The position numbers and the translations under genes are program-made. Of a DNA stretch of 46,884 nucleotides, positions 20,923 through 31,174 are shown piece after piece (positions within the stretch are counted from its first letter, which is position 1; each line of letters starts with the position of its first letter). Under the pieces are notes generated by a model. The model was not told the origin of the DNA. It saw only the letters and a list, made by a program, of their open reading frames with translations, and searched no databases. Source of the stretch: Saprolegnia diclina VS20 (lineage: Eukaryota > Oomycota > Saprolegniomycetes > Saprolegniales > Saprolegniaceae). The DNA lies in contig NW_008246178.1 of the NCBI RefSeq assembly GCF_000281045.1, forward strand, positions 59,801 to 106,684, given 5' to 3'.

Positions 20923-23900
20923 CTAGACGTTGGTCGGTGGTGTTTCGTCGTCCGACTTGTACGCGTGCCGCAGTCGGAGCGACACAAACGAGTCGTCCTC
21001 GTCCTCGTCGCTGGGGACACCGTCGTAGCCGTCGTGGCTCTGCCGCGGCGTGTGGCTCGAGAGCGACTGGTAGCGAGAGAGGTGCCGGGCGTGGGCGCCG
21101 AGGCCTTCGTCCGCCAGCGAGAGTCGCATGCGATCGTTGCGAAAGTTGTCGAGCGAGTCGCACGTGCCAAGAAGCACCGAGAAGAACCGGTCATACTCGG
21201 CGTGGCGGAGCATGAGGCAGCACGTGGAGAAGGGCACCTTCCCGAGTCGGTTCTTGTCCATATACCGGAAGAGAATCGAGCCGTACGGCGCGAGCTTCGA
21301 CTTGTCCGTGCCGACCCACTCGGCGAGGAAGGACACGAGCTCTTCTTCGTACAAGTGGTCGATGCCATCGCCGTCGTACTTATCGAAAACAACGCGCAGC
21401 TGCTTCATGTACTCGAACTGCTCGACGACCGCTGACCGCTTGGACGCGAGCTCGCGCAGCTGCTTGAGGCGCACGTAGCTCGGGTTGCCGATCGAGCGCG
21501 GAACCTTGTCGCCCTAAATAGTTGTTTTTGAGTTTCGAGTCGTGGATTGAGAGAGAGAGTACCTGCGTCGCGAGGTACCGAATGATGAAACCAACGTGCT
21601 CGAGGATGATGAAAGCAAACACTTGGTGCAGGATGATGTGACTCTTGTTCTCGAGGAACGCCTTGCAGCTCACGGGGTCTTTGGCCTCGGTCGCGTTGAG
21701 CGAAAAGATGGGCACCATGACCGCCACCGAGAAATCGTAGTCGCACTGGTTATAGAAGGCCTCCGAGTGGTACCTAGCACCGTAATCAGACAACACGTCC
21801 ATCATACAAAACACACATGACGATAAAGATGGCGACGATCGTAATGCCAATGATGTTGGCGTACTGCAGCGCTGTCGCCCACTCGCCAATCGACGCCTAC
21901 TCAGTCGTCACATCAGAGGCGAGCTACCACTGCATCCGTACATCACGACGCGGCATCGGTCGCCGATGGCAAAACAGCAGTCGGAACGCATCCCCACGCA
22001 CCTAGTACATTCATGTAGGATGCCAAACTCAATATCAAAAGATACCTCAAAGACGTTGTTGAGAAAAGCCGGGATTGGCAGCAGCGGCCAGACGACCGAA
22101 AACATGACGACATAGGAAAACTGGATGGCCGCGTCGAGGTAGTCGAACTTGGGATCAAAGACGGGCAGCGTCGACTCGGCCACGATCTCGTACGCCGTGT
22201 GCTGGTTGTCGTCGTCCGAGCGCTCGAGGACGGGCACGAAAAAGCGCGTGACGGCCGAGACGTCGGCCGCGAGCTTGCGCGCCGACTTGTTGTGCGTCGC
22301 GCGCTGGATGTGCTTGCGCTTGTCGCGGCGCAGCGTGCAGTTCCACGTGCTAAACCACTTGCGCATACTGAACGGCTTGCCGCGGTACTTCTTCATGAGG
22401 TACGGCACGAGCGTCTCGAGCGTCATGTTGAGAAACTGCGTCACGACGAGCGGCGTCACAAACAGCGTGTCGATCGTCAACAGCCCCGGCGTCCATGTCC
22501 ACCCGCCGAGACCGACAATTTCGACCAAAAACTACCATAATTGAGTTTCACGCAAAAATATCAAGTTGATACCTTTTGGTTGATTGTGTCGCCAAATGGC
22601 AGGTAAACGAACGCGAGGAAGAGGAACCAGAAGAACCAGTTGGACCACACAAACACAAACGACCGGTGGATGAGCTAAAGACCAGTTTGAGAAGCGAGTC
22701 GTCATTCGTAAAGTCGTACCCGTGCTTCGTACTCGGATTTCTTCTCGCAGTTTTCCCACTCGACAAACTTGGCCGAGAGCCAGTTGAAAAACTCGAAAAA
22801 GATGACGTCAATGACGAGGCCGAGCGCGATACCCTGCGCGAGGATGTACACCCACCGGTCCGACCCGATCGCCGACGTCTCTGAGTTGAAGCACGTAATG
22901 AAATACACGCAGTCGAGAAGCGACCTTTCGCTGTTCGGGTTGCTGATGAGCCGCGCGCGGCAGTCGGTGCACGTGGGCAGTTGCTTGGCGTACACATACC
23001 ACTAAAACAAATTGTCATTTGAAGCTTGAGATTGGGGAATGTACCTGGATGAACGGCAGCAGCAACACGCACTGAACGATGCAGCTCACGACCACAAAGA
23101 GGCCCATGGTCGTCCGAAGCATCTCGAGCTTTCCGCGCTTCGGCGTCTTCTCCCACTGCTGCGTGAGCATGTTCTGCTCCCACGTGTACTGGTAGTTGGC
23201 GTTTTCTTCGTTGGCTTCATACACCGTCTGCTTGTACCCGCCGAGGTTCCACTTTTCGACGAGGAGCCGCGTCTCGCGCCCCCACACGTGCAGCAGAATC
23301 GGCGCCCAGATCGTCGCGATGCCAAAGCCAAAGACCGAGAGGCCAATCATGTAGATGCTCCACGACTGCGCGACAAAGTACCGGCACGTAATGTAGTAGA
23401 CGGTACCGATGACCACGATGGGCACGAGTGCCTTGGTGTAAATGTGCATGAACGCAAAGAGGAACGCGATGCGCTCGCCAAAGTGCAGACGCAGCTCTAA
23501 ATGCCACTTGAAAGATTGATACAAACACCGTGGGAAATACCTTCAATGGCCCAGCGCTCCGAGTTACCAGTGATCGTGCGGCCCCACTTGAATTGGAACG
23601 TCCGCTTGCGGTACATTTCGAAAAAGTCCTTGCTGAACCTATCAAGATCCACGCGTCAACGCCATATCTTGATGCCACGTGTACTTTTTGTCGTGGAGCG
23701 GGAAGACGGCGTGGATCACGTCGTCGACGGTCGGGATGCACTGGCGGTCGATCGTGGCCTCGTCCTGGTCGTAGTCGCGCAACGCGTTCCGGATAATGTT
23801 GTGCGTGAGCTGGAGCTCGAGCGCCGGCGAAAAGCAAATGTCCTTGGAGCCTGCGCAGCGTCCTTAGTGATGCAAAGGGGCGAGGAAGAAGCTACCGGAG

Positions 23901-24820
23901 ATCGGCAGGCGCGCCTCGCCAAGCCGTGACGTCGCGTTGCCTTGTGCGATCGCAAACTCGTCCTTCTCGCGCATGAACTCGAGGTGCAGCAGCCCTTTGC
24001 TCTACGCAGCGCCTGAGTCCCGTGGCTTTCCACGAGGAAGTCGCTCGCTACCTTGTACGGGTCAACAAGGATGCAAATGTTGTCCGTCTGCGCATGCGTC
24101 ACATCCCGCTCCTCGACATAAATGTCATTGTCGAGCAAGATGACGCCGAGACCCGACTGGACGAGCCGCCGCAAGCACTTTTGCTGCAACGCGGCGACGT
24201 GCGCCGAGATGTCGGCCGGCGTCAAGTGCGCACGCGTCACGGGGTCCGTCACACCGCGCAGTCGCGACTTGTACAGCCTGCATGATTCCATGAGCTATCA
24301 ATCGGAGCAAGCAGCAGTACCGAGCGACTTGCTTCGTGTTGCGCAAGATGAGGGCGAACGTGTAGCGCTGCGTCTCTTGGATCGTCACGCGCGGGACCGG
24401 AAAGTTGGGCAGGTCTACGCATCGGGGGTAGGTACTTGTAGGCTGCAGGCGACTTGTCGTACCGTTTGGGCGCCGACGCCGGCCTGCCGACGCGTTCGTG
24501 ATGGTCGAGTTGACCATGGACTTGCGCTCCTTGTTGATGGAGATCGTGTGGTTGTCGACGACGTCGGTAACGACGTTCGTGGGCGTCGTCTGGTCTTCGT
24601 ACGGCTCGGGGTCGGCCGAGACCATCGTGTCGGTGAGCAGGCGACGCACGACCTGCGGCAGCGGGATGCGCAGGCTGCTGCTCGAGTGGGGCTCAGGCGC
24701 ATGGACCGCGTCCATGGTCTCATACGCAGCTTCCTCGACGACCGGCGACGGGTTCTGGTTGCGCTGCAGCACGAGCGCCCGGTACGCGGCCTCGCCCGCG
24801 GGCGTCCACGGCGTCGTCAT
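20923..24820 (-). CDS. Anoctamin (TMEM16 family) 2, with C-terminal EF-hand
   Basis: Spliced minus-strand paralogue of the gene at 4474-8085, ATG 24820 (MTTPWTPAGEAAYRALVLQR), stop 20923-20925. It shares exon order and most motifs: YTFALILRNTKQVA, LVQSGLGVILLDND, CFSPALELQLTHNIIRNALR, FGERIAFLFAFMHIYTKALV, LTIDTLFVTPLVVTQFLNMT and FDYLDAAIQFSYVVMFSVVW before LNNVFE, which aligns with the anoctamin TM7 Ca2+ site. The region after the last helix holds a better EF-hand loop than copy 1 (DGDGIDHLYEEE, with Glu at position 12), then VSFLAEWVGTD and KVPFSTCCLMLRHAEYDRFF, and a long acidic/polar tail (VPSDEDEDDSFVSLRL). The N-terminal 100 residues differ fully from copy 1. The two genes are 13-17 kb apart on opposite strands, so they look like an old local duplication with inversion. 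Confidence 0.87.
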
Positions 24821-25491
24821 GGCCTCTACGCTGTGAGCAACGGAACTATCCAGTTTCAGGCGCGCGGAACTGTCTTGCGTTTTGTATACCCCCGCGGTGC
24901 TGAAACCTTTGAAATTGGATACACGTATGCATTGCTAGAGGTTCCAACGGTCCCGAGCGAGCCACTCTTCATCGCCGCGATGCTGGAGCAAGCAGCTCGT
25001 CATATCGTAGTTAGTTGCCAACACACTTTGCCGTCTCATCTGCTATTACTTGGTGCGTAAAGAGACTGAGGCATTTGTTCAAATTCCCGACTTTTGTCGT
25101 ATTTTTGCGTGTAAACGCGGCAAATCGCTCTGGCGATTGCCGACAGCAGGCAGTCGATTCGCATCTAGGATGGATGCGCGCGGTGAACCTTTTCGAGCCT
25201 TGAGACTGGGCATCGCTCGCACTTGGCGCGTCGGGAGAGAAGCCTCGGCCTGAACTAGTACTGCCATCTGAGAACGCAGCGAGCCAGAGCTGGGATTGCA
25301 GGACAACTCTCCATAGCGACCTAGCTACTAGGCTTTATAACCCAAGGTCCTAATACGCTAAGCTTACGCAGACTTTGTGAGCGAGCTGAACTACGAGTTC
25401 TCGAGAGCTTGAGATCATGGTTCTAACGCGCCAAAATAATAATAAAATGCATATTTTGCAGATTGGCCAGCAACGCTGACAAGCGTGGACC
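24821..25491. other. Intergenic region between anoctamin 2 and the RRM/zinc-finger gene
   Basis: About 670 bp between divergent starts. Base composition is lower in GC than the flanking exons, especially around 25070-25110 and 25425-25455 (with AATAATAATAAAATGCATATT just before the next ATG). I found no convincing coding exon, CCAAT cluster, tRNA or long repeat. It should contain both promoters. Confidence 0.35.
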
Positions 25492-27017
25492 ATGGCTGAG
25501 CGCTTTGATGGCCCCGTGCTCGTGGATCGCGCCGGCTTTAGCGCGTGGCAGGCCGACTTCATGACGTCGGCGACAGCGCAGGGCTATGCAAAGTACTACA
25601 TCGAGGCAACCTTTGACGACCCCGCGGCCTTTGCGGCGGCCATCGCCCAGCTCGAGGCCAGGAACAGCGTCGTTGTGCCGGCCGACGCCGATGCTGCACA
25701 GCGCTACGCTCACTTCAAAGAGCTGCATGTCTTCTATCTAGAGCAGTTCCACGCCCGCGCTCGCGTGTACCTTGCGTCGGCCATCGACCCATCTCTGCAG
25801 CGGGCTATCTCCACGCTCGCGTCGTCGTACGACGCATACCAGCACCTGCTGCAGCGTTTCGCCCCGAGCTCCGCAGCGGCGATCCTCGCGTCTCTCACCT
25901 CCGTAGCTGGCGACGAGCCAGCGACAATCGTGCGTCGCGTGGACGAGCTGGTTCCGGTCTTGCGCGCTGCCGTCGTCGGAGACAAGGACTTGTGTCAGCT
26001 CTCCGTCATCGACTACGATCGCCACGTATGGAACGAGCTTCGAACTGCGCTTATAGCGCAGTGCTTTCTCGGCGCGCCACGCTGCGCTGCAGACGAGGAC
26101 CTGGCGCCGCTCGCAGCTACGACCGTGGAATCGCCAACACCAGCTTCCTCGACGCCACTATCATGCCATGCGAGAGTCGCAGACGCCAGTACCCCCAGCG
26201 AACTTGGTGCAGCGCATCTGCCCGAGACTGCCGCTTCGAGCAGCGAAAAGGCACCTGACGATACGGAGCCCGATCCCAAGCGACAGCGCATCCAAGACCT
26301 TCTCTCGGAAGCCGTGTCGTCGGAAGGTGAAGAAGAAGGCGAAGTGCTGCCGCGGGATGAGCTGCCACTCGCGCGCACCGTCTACGTCACGCAGCTCAAC
26401 CACAACGTCACTGAGGCAGTCTTGCAGGATCTTTGCGAATCGTTTGGCCTCGAGGTACAGGTCGATGTCGCAGCCTCTTGGCCTCACGTACCTGGCGCAG
26501 ATGGACCCAACGACGAACTTTCCCGTCATCGACGTCTTCCTCAACCACCGAACGCGCCGCCCGCGGGGCGACGGCATCCTCCGCTTCACGACGGCCCAAG
26601 GCGCGGGCGACGCAGTCACCACCCTCCATAGTGCGATCGCGCATACAACTTTGCACTCTGACGTCGTATGTACTAGACAAGCAGGCGCGGCCGCATTTGC
26701 CGGTGCTCCACGCTCGACTGCTGGATTCCGCCACCTTTGCGCTATTAACCGCTCAGATTTATGCGCCGAGGACGCTATGGACGTGCGCAACCTGTCGGCG
26801 TGAGATTTCTTGCTGGCGCAGCGCCTGTGATGAGTGCAAGCAGCCCCGCATACGACCCGCCGCGTGCAGCGAGCTCTTCCCGACCGACTGGCTTTGTCCA
26901 CTGTACGTGGCGTGGTAATGATTTATCTCACTAGGAGTGGTGCGTAGTTGTATCAGCGCTAACCCCACCGAAGCCGTCAATTGCAGTGGCTGTCGCCAGC
27001 CACGTTTGCTGAAGTAA
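25492..27017 (+). CDS. FET-like RNA-binding protein: gag-like N-terminus, RRM, two RanBP2-type zinc fingers
   Basis: Four-exon gene, ATG 25492 (MAERFDGPVLVDRAGFSAWQ) to TAA 27015-27017. Residues about 1-170 are helical and look like the gag domain of Ty1/copia elements (FSAWQADFMTSATAQGYAKY, LASAIDPSLQRAISTLASSY, DAYQHLLQRF). An acidic/Ser-rich linker with a basic KRQR patch leads to an RRM: RTVYVTQLNHNVTEAVLQDL, then after an intron ending at 26500 NFPVIDVFLNHRTRRPRGDG, ILRFTTAQGAGDAVTTLHSA. An intron at 26666-26756 joins HSDV to IYAPRTLWTCATC, the first zinc finger (W-x-C-x2-C ... C-x2-C-x-x-PR). The second, WLCPLCISANPTEAVNCSGC, is rebuilt perfectly by a 26903-26947 intron. RRM plus RanBP2 finger is the layout of FUS/TAF15/cabeza-type RNA binders in transcription and splicing. 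No RGG boxes were seen. Confidence 0.7.
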
Positions 27018-28956
27018 TCACGTTAAACTACCGAGGGCCGCCGCTACCCGCTCGAGCTTTTGAATCGACGACTCGAGTGCGTCCGTTGCGGTGGTCGTTA
27101 GCGTGATCTCGGGCTCGAGGCGCGCTGCGCAGTCGTCGAGCACCTTGCGCACGTGCTTGGAGGCCTTGCGCGAGGCCAGCCGCATGCGCCGCGCGGTCGC
27201 CATGTGCCTACGACCTGATATCGGCAACACGCTAAACAAGTTAAGGCGTCGTACGCGTGGAGGCGCAGCGTGATTTTGTGCTTGTCGACGCCGGCGCGCT
27301 GGCAGCGCCAGATCGTCTGCATGACAGCCGCAGCATTGTCGCGCGCGCACACCGTGTCATCGCGCTCAGTGATGGTGCGCATCGTGTCTTCTTCGGCCAG
27401 CGTGATGAGGAGCGCGTCGACAAACACGACGCGGAGCAGCGAATTGAACACAAGACCGCCGAGGACGCCGCCAACGAGGCAGAAGAAGCGCCCGGCGGTC
27501 GTAATCGGCACGACCTCGCCATAGCCCACCGTCGCCTAGCCAGTATTCCATTGGATGGGACCACGTGTGTGTCGACGCACCATCGTCACGATCGAGATCC
27601 ACAGCGCGTCCGCAAACGAGTTGACGTTTGGGTTGAGCGTCCTAAAGAATGGTGATCGTTTTCAAGCCAGAGTGATGGTACCCTTCGATCTGGATGATCG
27701 CAATGGAGGTCACGATGAGGTTGACGAGAAGCGCCAAGGAGGCAAATGTCGCGGGGTACACGTGGAAGAGGTACTTGATCGAGAAGAACGGCGACGACGA
27801 CTTGACGTTGTGGATCGCTCCTGCGCCAATCATCCTGCTTCGTCTTTATGTTTTTGAGCTCAAAAGTACCGAGAAAGGCGACGCTGTTGGTGTTGAAGCC
27901 GAGGACGTTGCGCACGAGGCGTCCGAAGACGTAGACGCGCACGAGCACGACGAGGCCTGTCATAGATCTCATATGGTGGCGATAGAAGCTGAGAGTACCA
28001 AACTGGTTGAGATTGTACGCTATCTCAACATAGCAGTGGCCTTGGTCGAGAAGGAGACCCGTCGCGCACACAGAGTCGACTGCTCCCTGCATTAGCGAAT
28101 AAATGGAATGCTTTGTCACTACGTGCGAGGTACCTGGGTCGCGGCCGATATGTACTGATGTACGAGCACGGTGTAGTCGAGGCGTGGCAGCATGTGTACG
28201 ACAAACACGATCGTTTCCAGCACGTAGAGCCTACGCCCATGAAGCGACATTGCGATTATACAAGCGGAGCGCACCAGCGCTTGGTGAATGCTCGGTGGTA
28301 GAGGCGCGTGCGCGGGTCGAGCTGCCCGGACGTGACTTCAATGGCACAAATGCCATCTACGACTCGAGAATGGGCCGCCAGTGCATCGACTGTGGTCGCA
28401 AACCGTAGCGTAGGTAGATGAGCACGACGAGCGCCAATGTGACGATAGTGAGAAAGGTTTTGGTGAGGGTCAGCGACGCCGCTGTCTCTGCGTTGGGCAG
28501 TCCGTTCAGCCACGAGCCGTAGCTCCAGTACAACTGCAATAGTCTTAGCGTTCATCGGAATCTGGTGGCGTACCTTCATGATGGCCGACTCGCCGAGGAT
28601 GCTTATGAAAGCGAGAACGCCGATCCAGTTTTCGATGCGGCGCTGGCTCGCGTACATCTAGTTGGATCGTTGACGAGCCAATTGGGAATCTGAATTCGTA
28701 CGTTCTTGAGACGGTTGATTCGCTGCAGCTCGACGACGGTCGTTTGCCACAGCTCGTCGTTGACGAGCATGCGCTGCTTGAGCTAGATATCGGCGCTGAG
28801 TACGAGACGTCTGGATTCGCGCCAGACCTGCAACCGGTAGAGCTCGTCGCGCGGTTGGATCGCGTTGCGGCGCGTGGGGCGGAGGCGCTTGGCGATGTAG
28901 CGCACGCTTCTCGCTGGCAGCATCACCTGCACGTCCATGAGGCTAAGGCGAGGCAT
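27018..28956 (-). CDS. SK-like (calcium/calmodulin-type) potassium channel
   Basis: Spliced minus-strand gene from ATG 28956 (MPRLSLMDVQVMLPARSVRY) to TGA at 27018-27020. Hydrophobic segments in order: IENWIGVLAFISILGESAIM, LTKTFLTIVTLALVVLIYLR, RLYVLETIVFVVHMLP, VVLVRVYVFGRLVRNVLGF, TFASLALLVNLIVTSIAII, then the pore NSFADALWISIVTMATVGYG with the TVGYG K+ selectivity filter (an intron splits M|ATVGYG) and a last helix FCLVGGVLGGLVFNSLLRVV. The weakly charged fourth segment and the basic/coiled C-terminus (MRLASRKASKHVRKVLDD ... LESSIQKLERVAAAL) match small-conductance Ca2+-activated channels, whose gating comes from bound calmodulin; calmodulin binding here is inferred. Its last stop base pair directly abuts the stop codon of the opposite-strand RRM gene. 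Confidence 0.82.
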
Positions 28957-29113
28957 CGCAACTCGTAAAATTAGACAGGCTACTCCAACAATCCATCGCC
29001 AAGTCTATTTATACCCTATATATGCAATTGAGTTTGGAGGTTGGAATTTGAGTTTGGAGTTGGCGACGACAAGAAGAATACAAAGCGTTAAGTTGATTAG
29101 ATAAGTGACGCGC
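28957..29113. repeat. Short degenerate direct repeat in the channel/phospholipase gap
   Basis: The 157 bp gap contains TTGAGTTTGGAG at about 29030 and again at about 29050 (separated by a few bases), next to a TATATA tract near 29018. It may be the K+ channel promoter with a small tandem repeat; no function is visible. Confidence 0.4.
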
Positions 29114-30340
29114 CTACACGCAGTGCGTGATGACGCGGTAGACGAGCGAGTGCTCGACGAGGTACTTGTGCTTCTTGACGTGGACGGACGCGCCGACGAT
29201 CGGGATCGAGCGCAGGAAAAGTGACATGCTGCACGCGATCTGGACGCAAGTGACGCACTGCCGCCACTTGTCGACCGCCGCTTCCATCTCGAGGCGTCCG
29301 GACGACGAGAACGCGCCGAGGAGGAAGCAGAGCACGAGGCCGAGGAGCGTGTTGACGCCGTATGGAGCCAAAACACTGATGGCGAAGAAGCCCATCATGA
29401 CGGCCATGACGGCAGTGAGCGTCCACTGGCCGGCGGTCGCAAAGGCATACGCCGCGGCGTGGCCGGCGCTGAGCACCGCGCGCGCCCAGAGCTCAGCGTA
29501 GAGAAGACCGAACGCCAATGGCTTCCAGAGAGCGACGACTGCCGTCACGAAGAGCACATCCAAGATCTTGTTCTCGAGGAACTTGTAGCCGAGGAAGCGG
29601 CCGAGGCTCGTGCGGTACGCGTGGGCGCCCCAACGGACAGGCGGGACCACGGCGCGGGTCGTAAAGCTCTTCTTCTTGGCCCAGGCGTAGGCGTCGGCCT
29701 TGCCGAGTTCGTAGAGCCACTGGATGCTCTCGGGCGCCGGCGGGTACACGGCCCACCACATGGGCACGTACTGCGACGGCTTGATGTCGGCCTGCGTGCA
29801 GTAGAACGGGCTGACGGTGATTGTCGTCTCGTCCACGACGGGCTGAAAGTCAAAGATGCCGCCGTCGAAGACCCACTCGCCGTTGAGGTGGAACGGGAAG
29901 CCCGCGATCGGTGTCGCGCAGCACGACGCCAGCACCGCTTTCACGCCATGCTCGGCGTCCGAGAAGGTGCTCACGCGGCGCGAGCGCCACTTGGAGATGC
30001 TCGAGTAGACAACGATGCATTTTTGCGTCGCATTGAGCTCCGTGATGCGCTGAAAGTTGCCGTACCGACGAACGGCCTCGCGCAGGTAGGCGCGCACGTT
30101 GCAGGCACCTGCGAGCGACGCCCGGGCGAGCGGCACAAAGTCGTTGACGACGCCATGCACCATGGCGTCGAAGTCGCCATCGAGCGCAAGGCCGAGCGCG
30201 GCGAGCGAGCCGCCGGACGAGCCAAGGACCGTCGCGTCGCGGTGGAGGCCAAGGTCTTGGAGCGCTTTAGCGACGCCAAAGTGGTAGGTCTTGAGCCAGC
30301 CAGAGCAGGCAAAGGAGTAGCTGGATGGGCGAGCGGTCAT
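29114..30340 (-). CDS. Patatin-like phospholipase with C-terminal membrane segments
   Basis: Intronless gene; ATG 30340 (MTARPSSYSFACSGWLKTYH) chosen because the patatin fold begins at once with SFACSGWLKTYHFGVAKAL, the oxyanion-type loop and first helix. An upstream in-frame ATG at 30418 exists. The nucleophile elbow is VLGSSGGSLAALG (GxSxG) and the catalytic Asp lies in WVFDGGIFDFQP (DGG). The middle (ISKWRSRRVSTFSD, VLASCCATPIAGFPF) follows the family. The C-terminal half has hydrophobic stretches ILDVLFVTAVVALWKPLAFG, WTLTAVMAVMMGFFAISVLA and VNTLLGLVLCFLLGAF, so the enzyme is probably membrane-bound. It should hydrolyse acyl ester bonds of phospholipids or neutral lipids with a Ser-Asp dyad. 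Closest animal analogues would be PNPLA-type lipases; substrate unknown. Confidence 0.85.
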   Translation of the reverse strand: MTARPSSYSFACSGWLKTYHFGVAKALQDLGLHRDATVLGSSGGSLAALGLALDGDFDAMVHGVVNDFVPLARASLAGACNVRAYLREAVRRYGNFQRITELNATQKCIVVYSSISKWRSRRVSTFSDAEHGVKAVLASCCATPIAGFPFHLNGEWVFDGGIFDFQPVVDETTITVSPFYCTQADIKPSQYVPMWWAVYPPAPESIQWLYELGKADAYAWAKKKSFTTRAVVPPVRWGAHAYRTSLGRFLGYKFLENKILDVLFVTAVVALWKPLAFGLLYAELWARAVLSAGHAAAYAFATAGQWTLTAVMAVMMGFFAISVLAPYGVNTLLGLVLCFLLGAFSSSGRLEMEAAVDKWRQCVTCVQIACSMSLFLRSIPIVGASVHVKKHKYLVEHSLVYRVITHCV

Positions 30341-30486
30341 CTTGCTATGAGTTCGTAGTTGCTGGATCACTGCAAGTCCGTGACTGCGGACGGTGTCGTC
30401 GACGTTCGAGCTGGGCACAATACTGTACCGAGGTTCAACGTGGCCGCTTGTGGCTCAAGCACCAAGGACCCTACGAAATCGCATGT

Positions 30487-30719
30487 GATTGGCTCCTGCA
30501 CTGTTGTTCCGGCGTTTGATTGGTGTAGAAATTTTCAAGGCATTTGATTGGCCCTCTGGATGACGTCATCGGTCCCGCCACTGCGTCGCCGATCGAGTCA
30601 CGCCCGGCGGCACGTGATTCCCGGCTAGTGGCCAAGTGAGCTTGTGACGCGCTGTCGTCACATGGCTGTGATTGGCTAACATAGTGAGTGACAGAGACGA
30701 GTCAGGGCACGCTGATTGG
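30487..30719 (-). promoter_or_regulatory. Cluster of five inverted CCAAT boxes
   Basis: GATTGG occurs at 30487, 30518, 30546, 30670 and 30714, all in the same orientation (CCAATC on the minus strand, facing the phospholipase gene). They lie in the divergent gap between the phospholipase (start 30340) and the GT41 gene (start 31175). A further ATTGGTCC is at 31045-31052 nearer the GT41 gene. These are probable NF-Y sites by sequence; occupancy is inferred. Confidence 0.55.
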
Positions 30720-31174
30720 CTAAACATCAAACTGGTCAGATCTTTGGTCATTTCAGAGGCGGTTTCCAGTGCGCGCACTTGTACCGCAGTTTGCATTGCA
30801 TGGGCAGAAGGCGCGTTGGAACGCCCCGAGGGGCAGCAGATTCTCTCAAAAGATACGATGCGTCTACACTACCTAGAGACTCTAGAGACGTAGGCAACTG
30901 GGGTCATTACATAGCTCTGGTCGCTTCCTTGATAACGCGATCTTCGGAACCCACCAGCCGTTTCGAACGGAATCCTTTGTGGACAAAGCGCAGAAGCCTC
31001 GTTTTACGAACCTCTTTCGACGTTCTCGAACAAAATGACACCGTATTGGTCCGATTTTGATGATTCACCCCTCGGACATACCAACATGCATGGCTGCACT
31101 TCAAGTGCGCGCTCGAGGTTCGTGCACTCACGCCACACATTTTTTCGAACGCCCCTCCTTCAACTTGACGAAAA
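30720..31174. other. Remaining divergent intergenic region before the GT41 gene
   Basis: No coding exon was recognised. The region contains ATTGGTCCGATTTTGA at 31045-31060, about 115 bp before the ATG, which is a likely promoter element of the plus-strand gene. The rest shows nothing distinctive. Confidence 0.35.

Noticed and set aside
24821-25491. Search for a tRNA or small gene between anoctamin 2 and the RRM gene
   Set aside because: No T-arm consensus, cloverleaf pairing or coding exon found.
29459-30358. 299-codon plus-strand frame opposite the phospholipase
   Set aside because: The opposite frame carries the GxSxG and DGG motifs of patatin, so this one is an antisense shadow.
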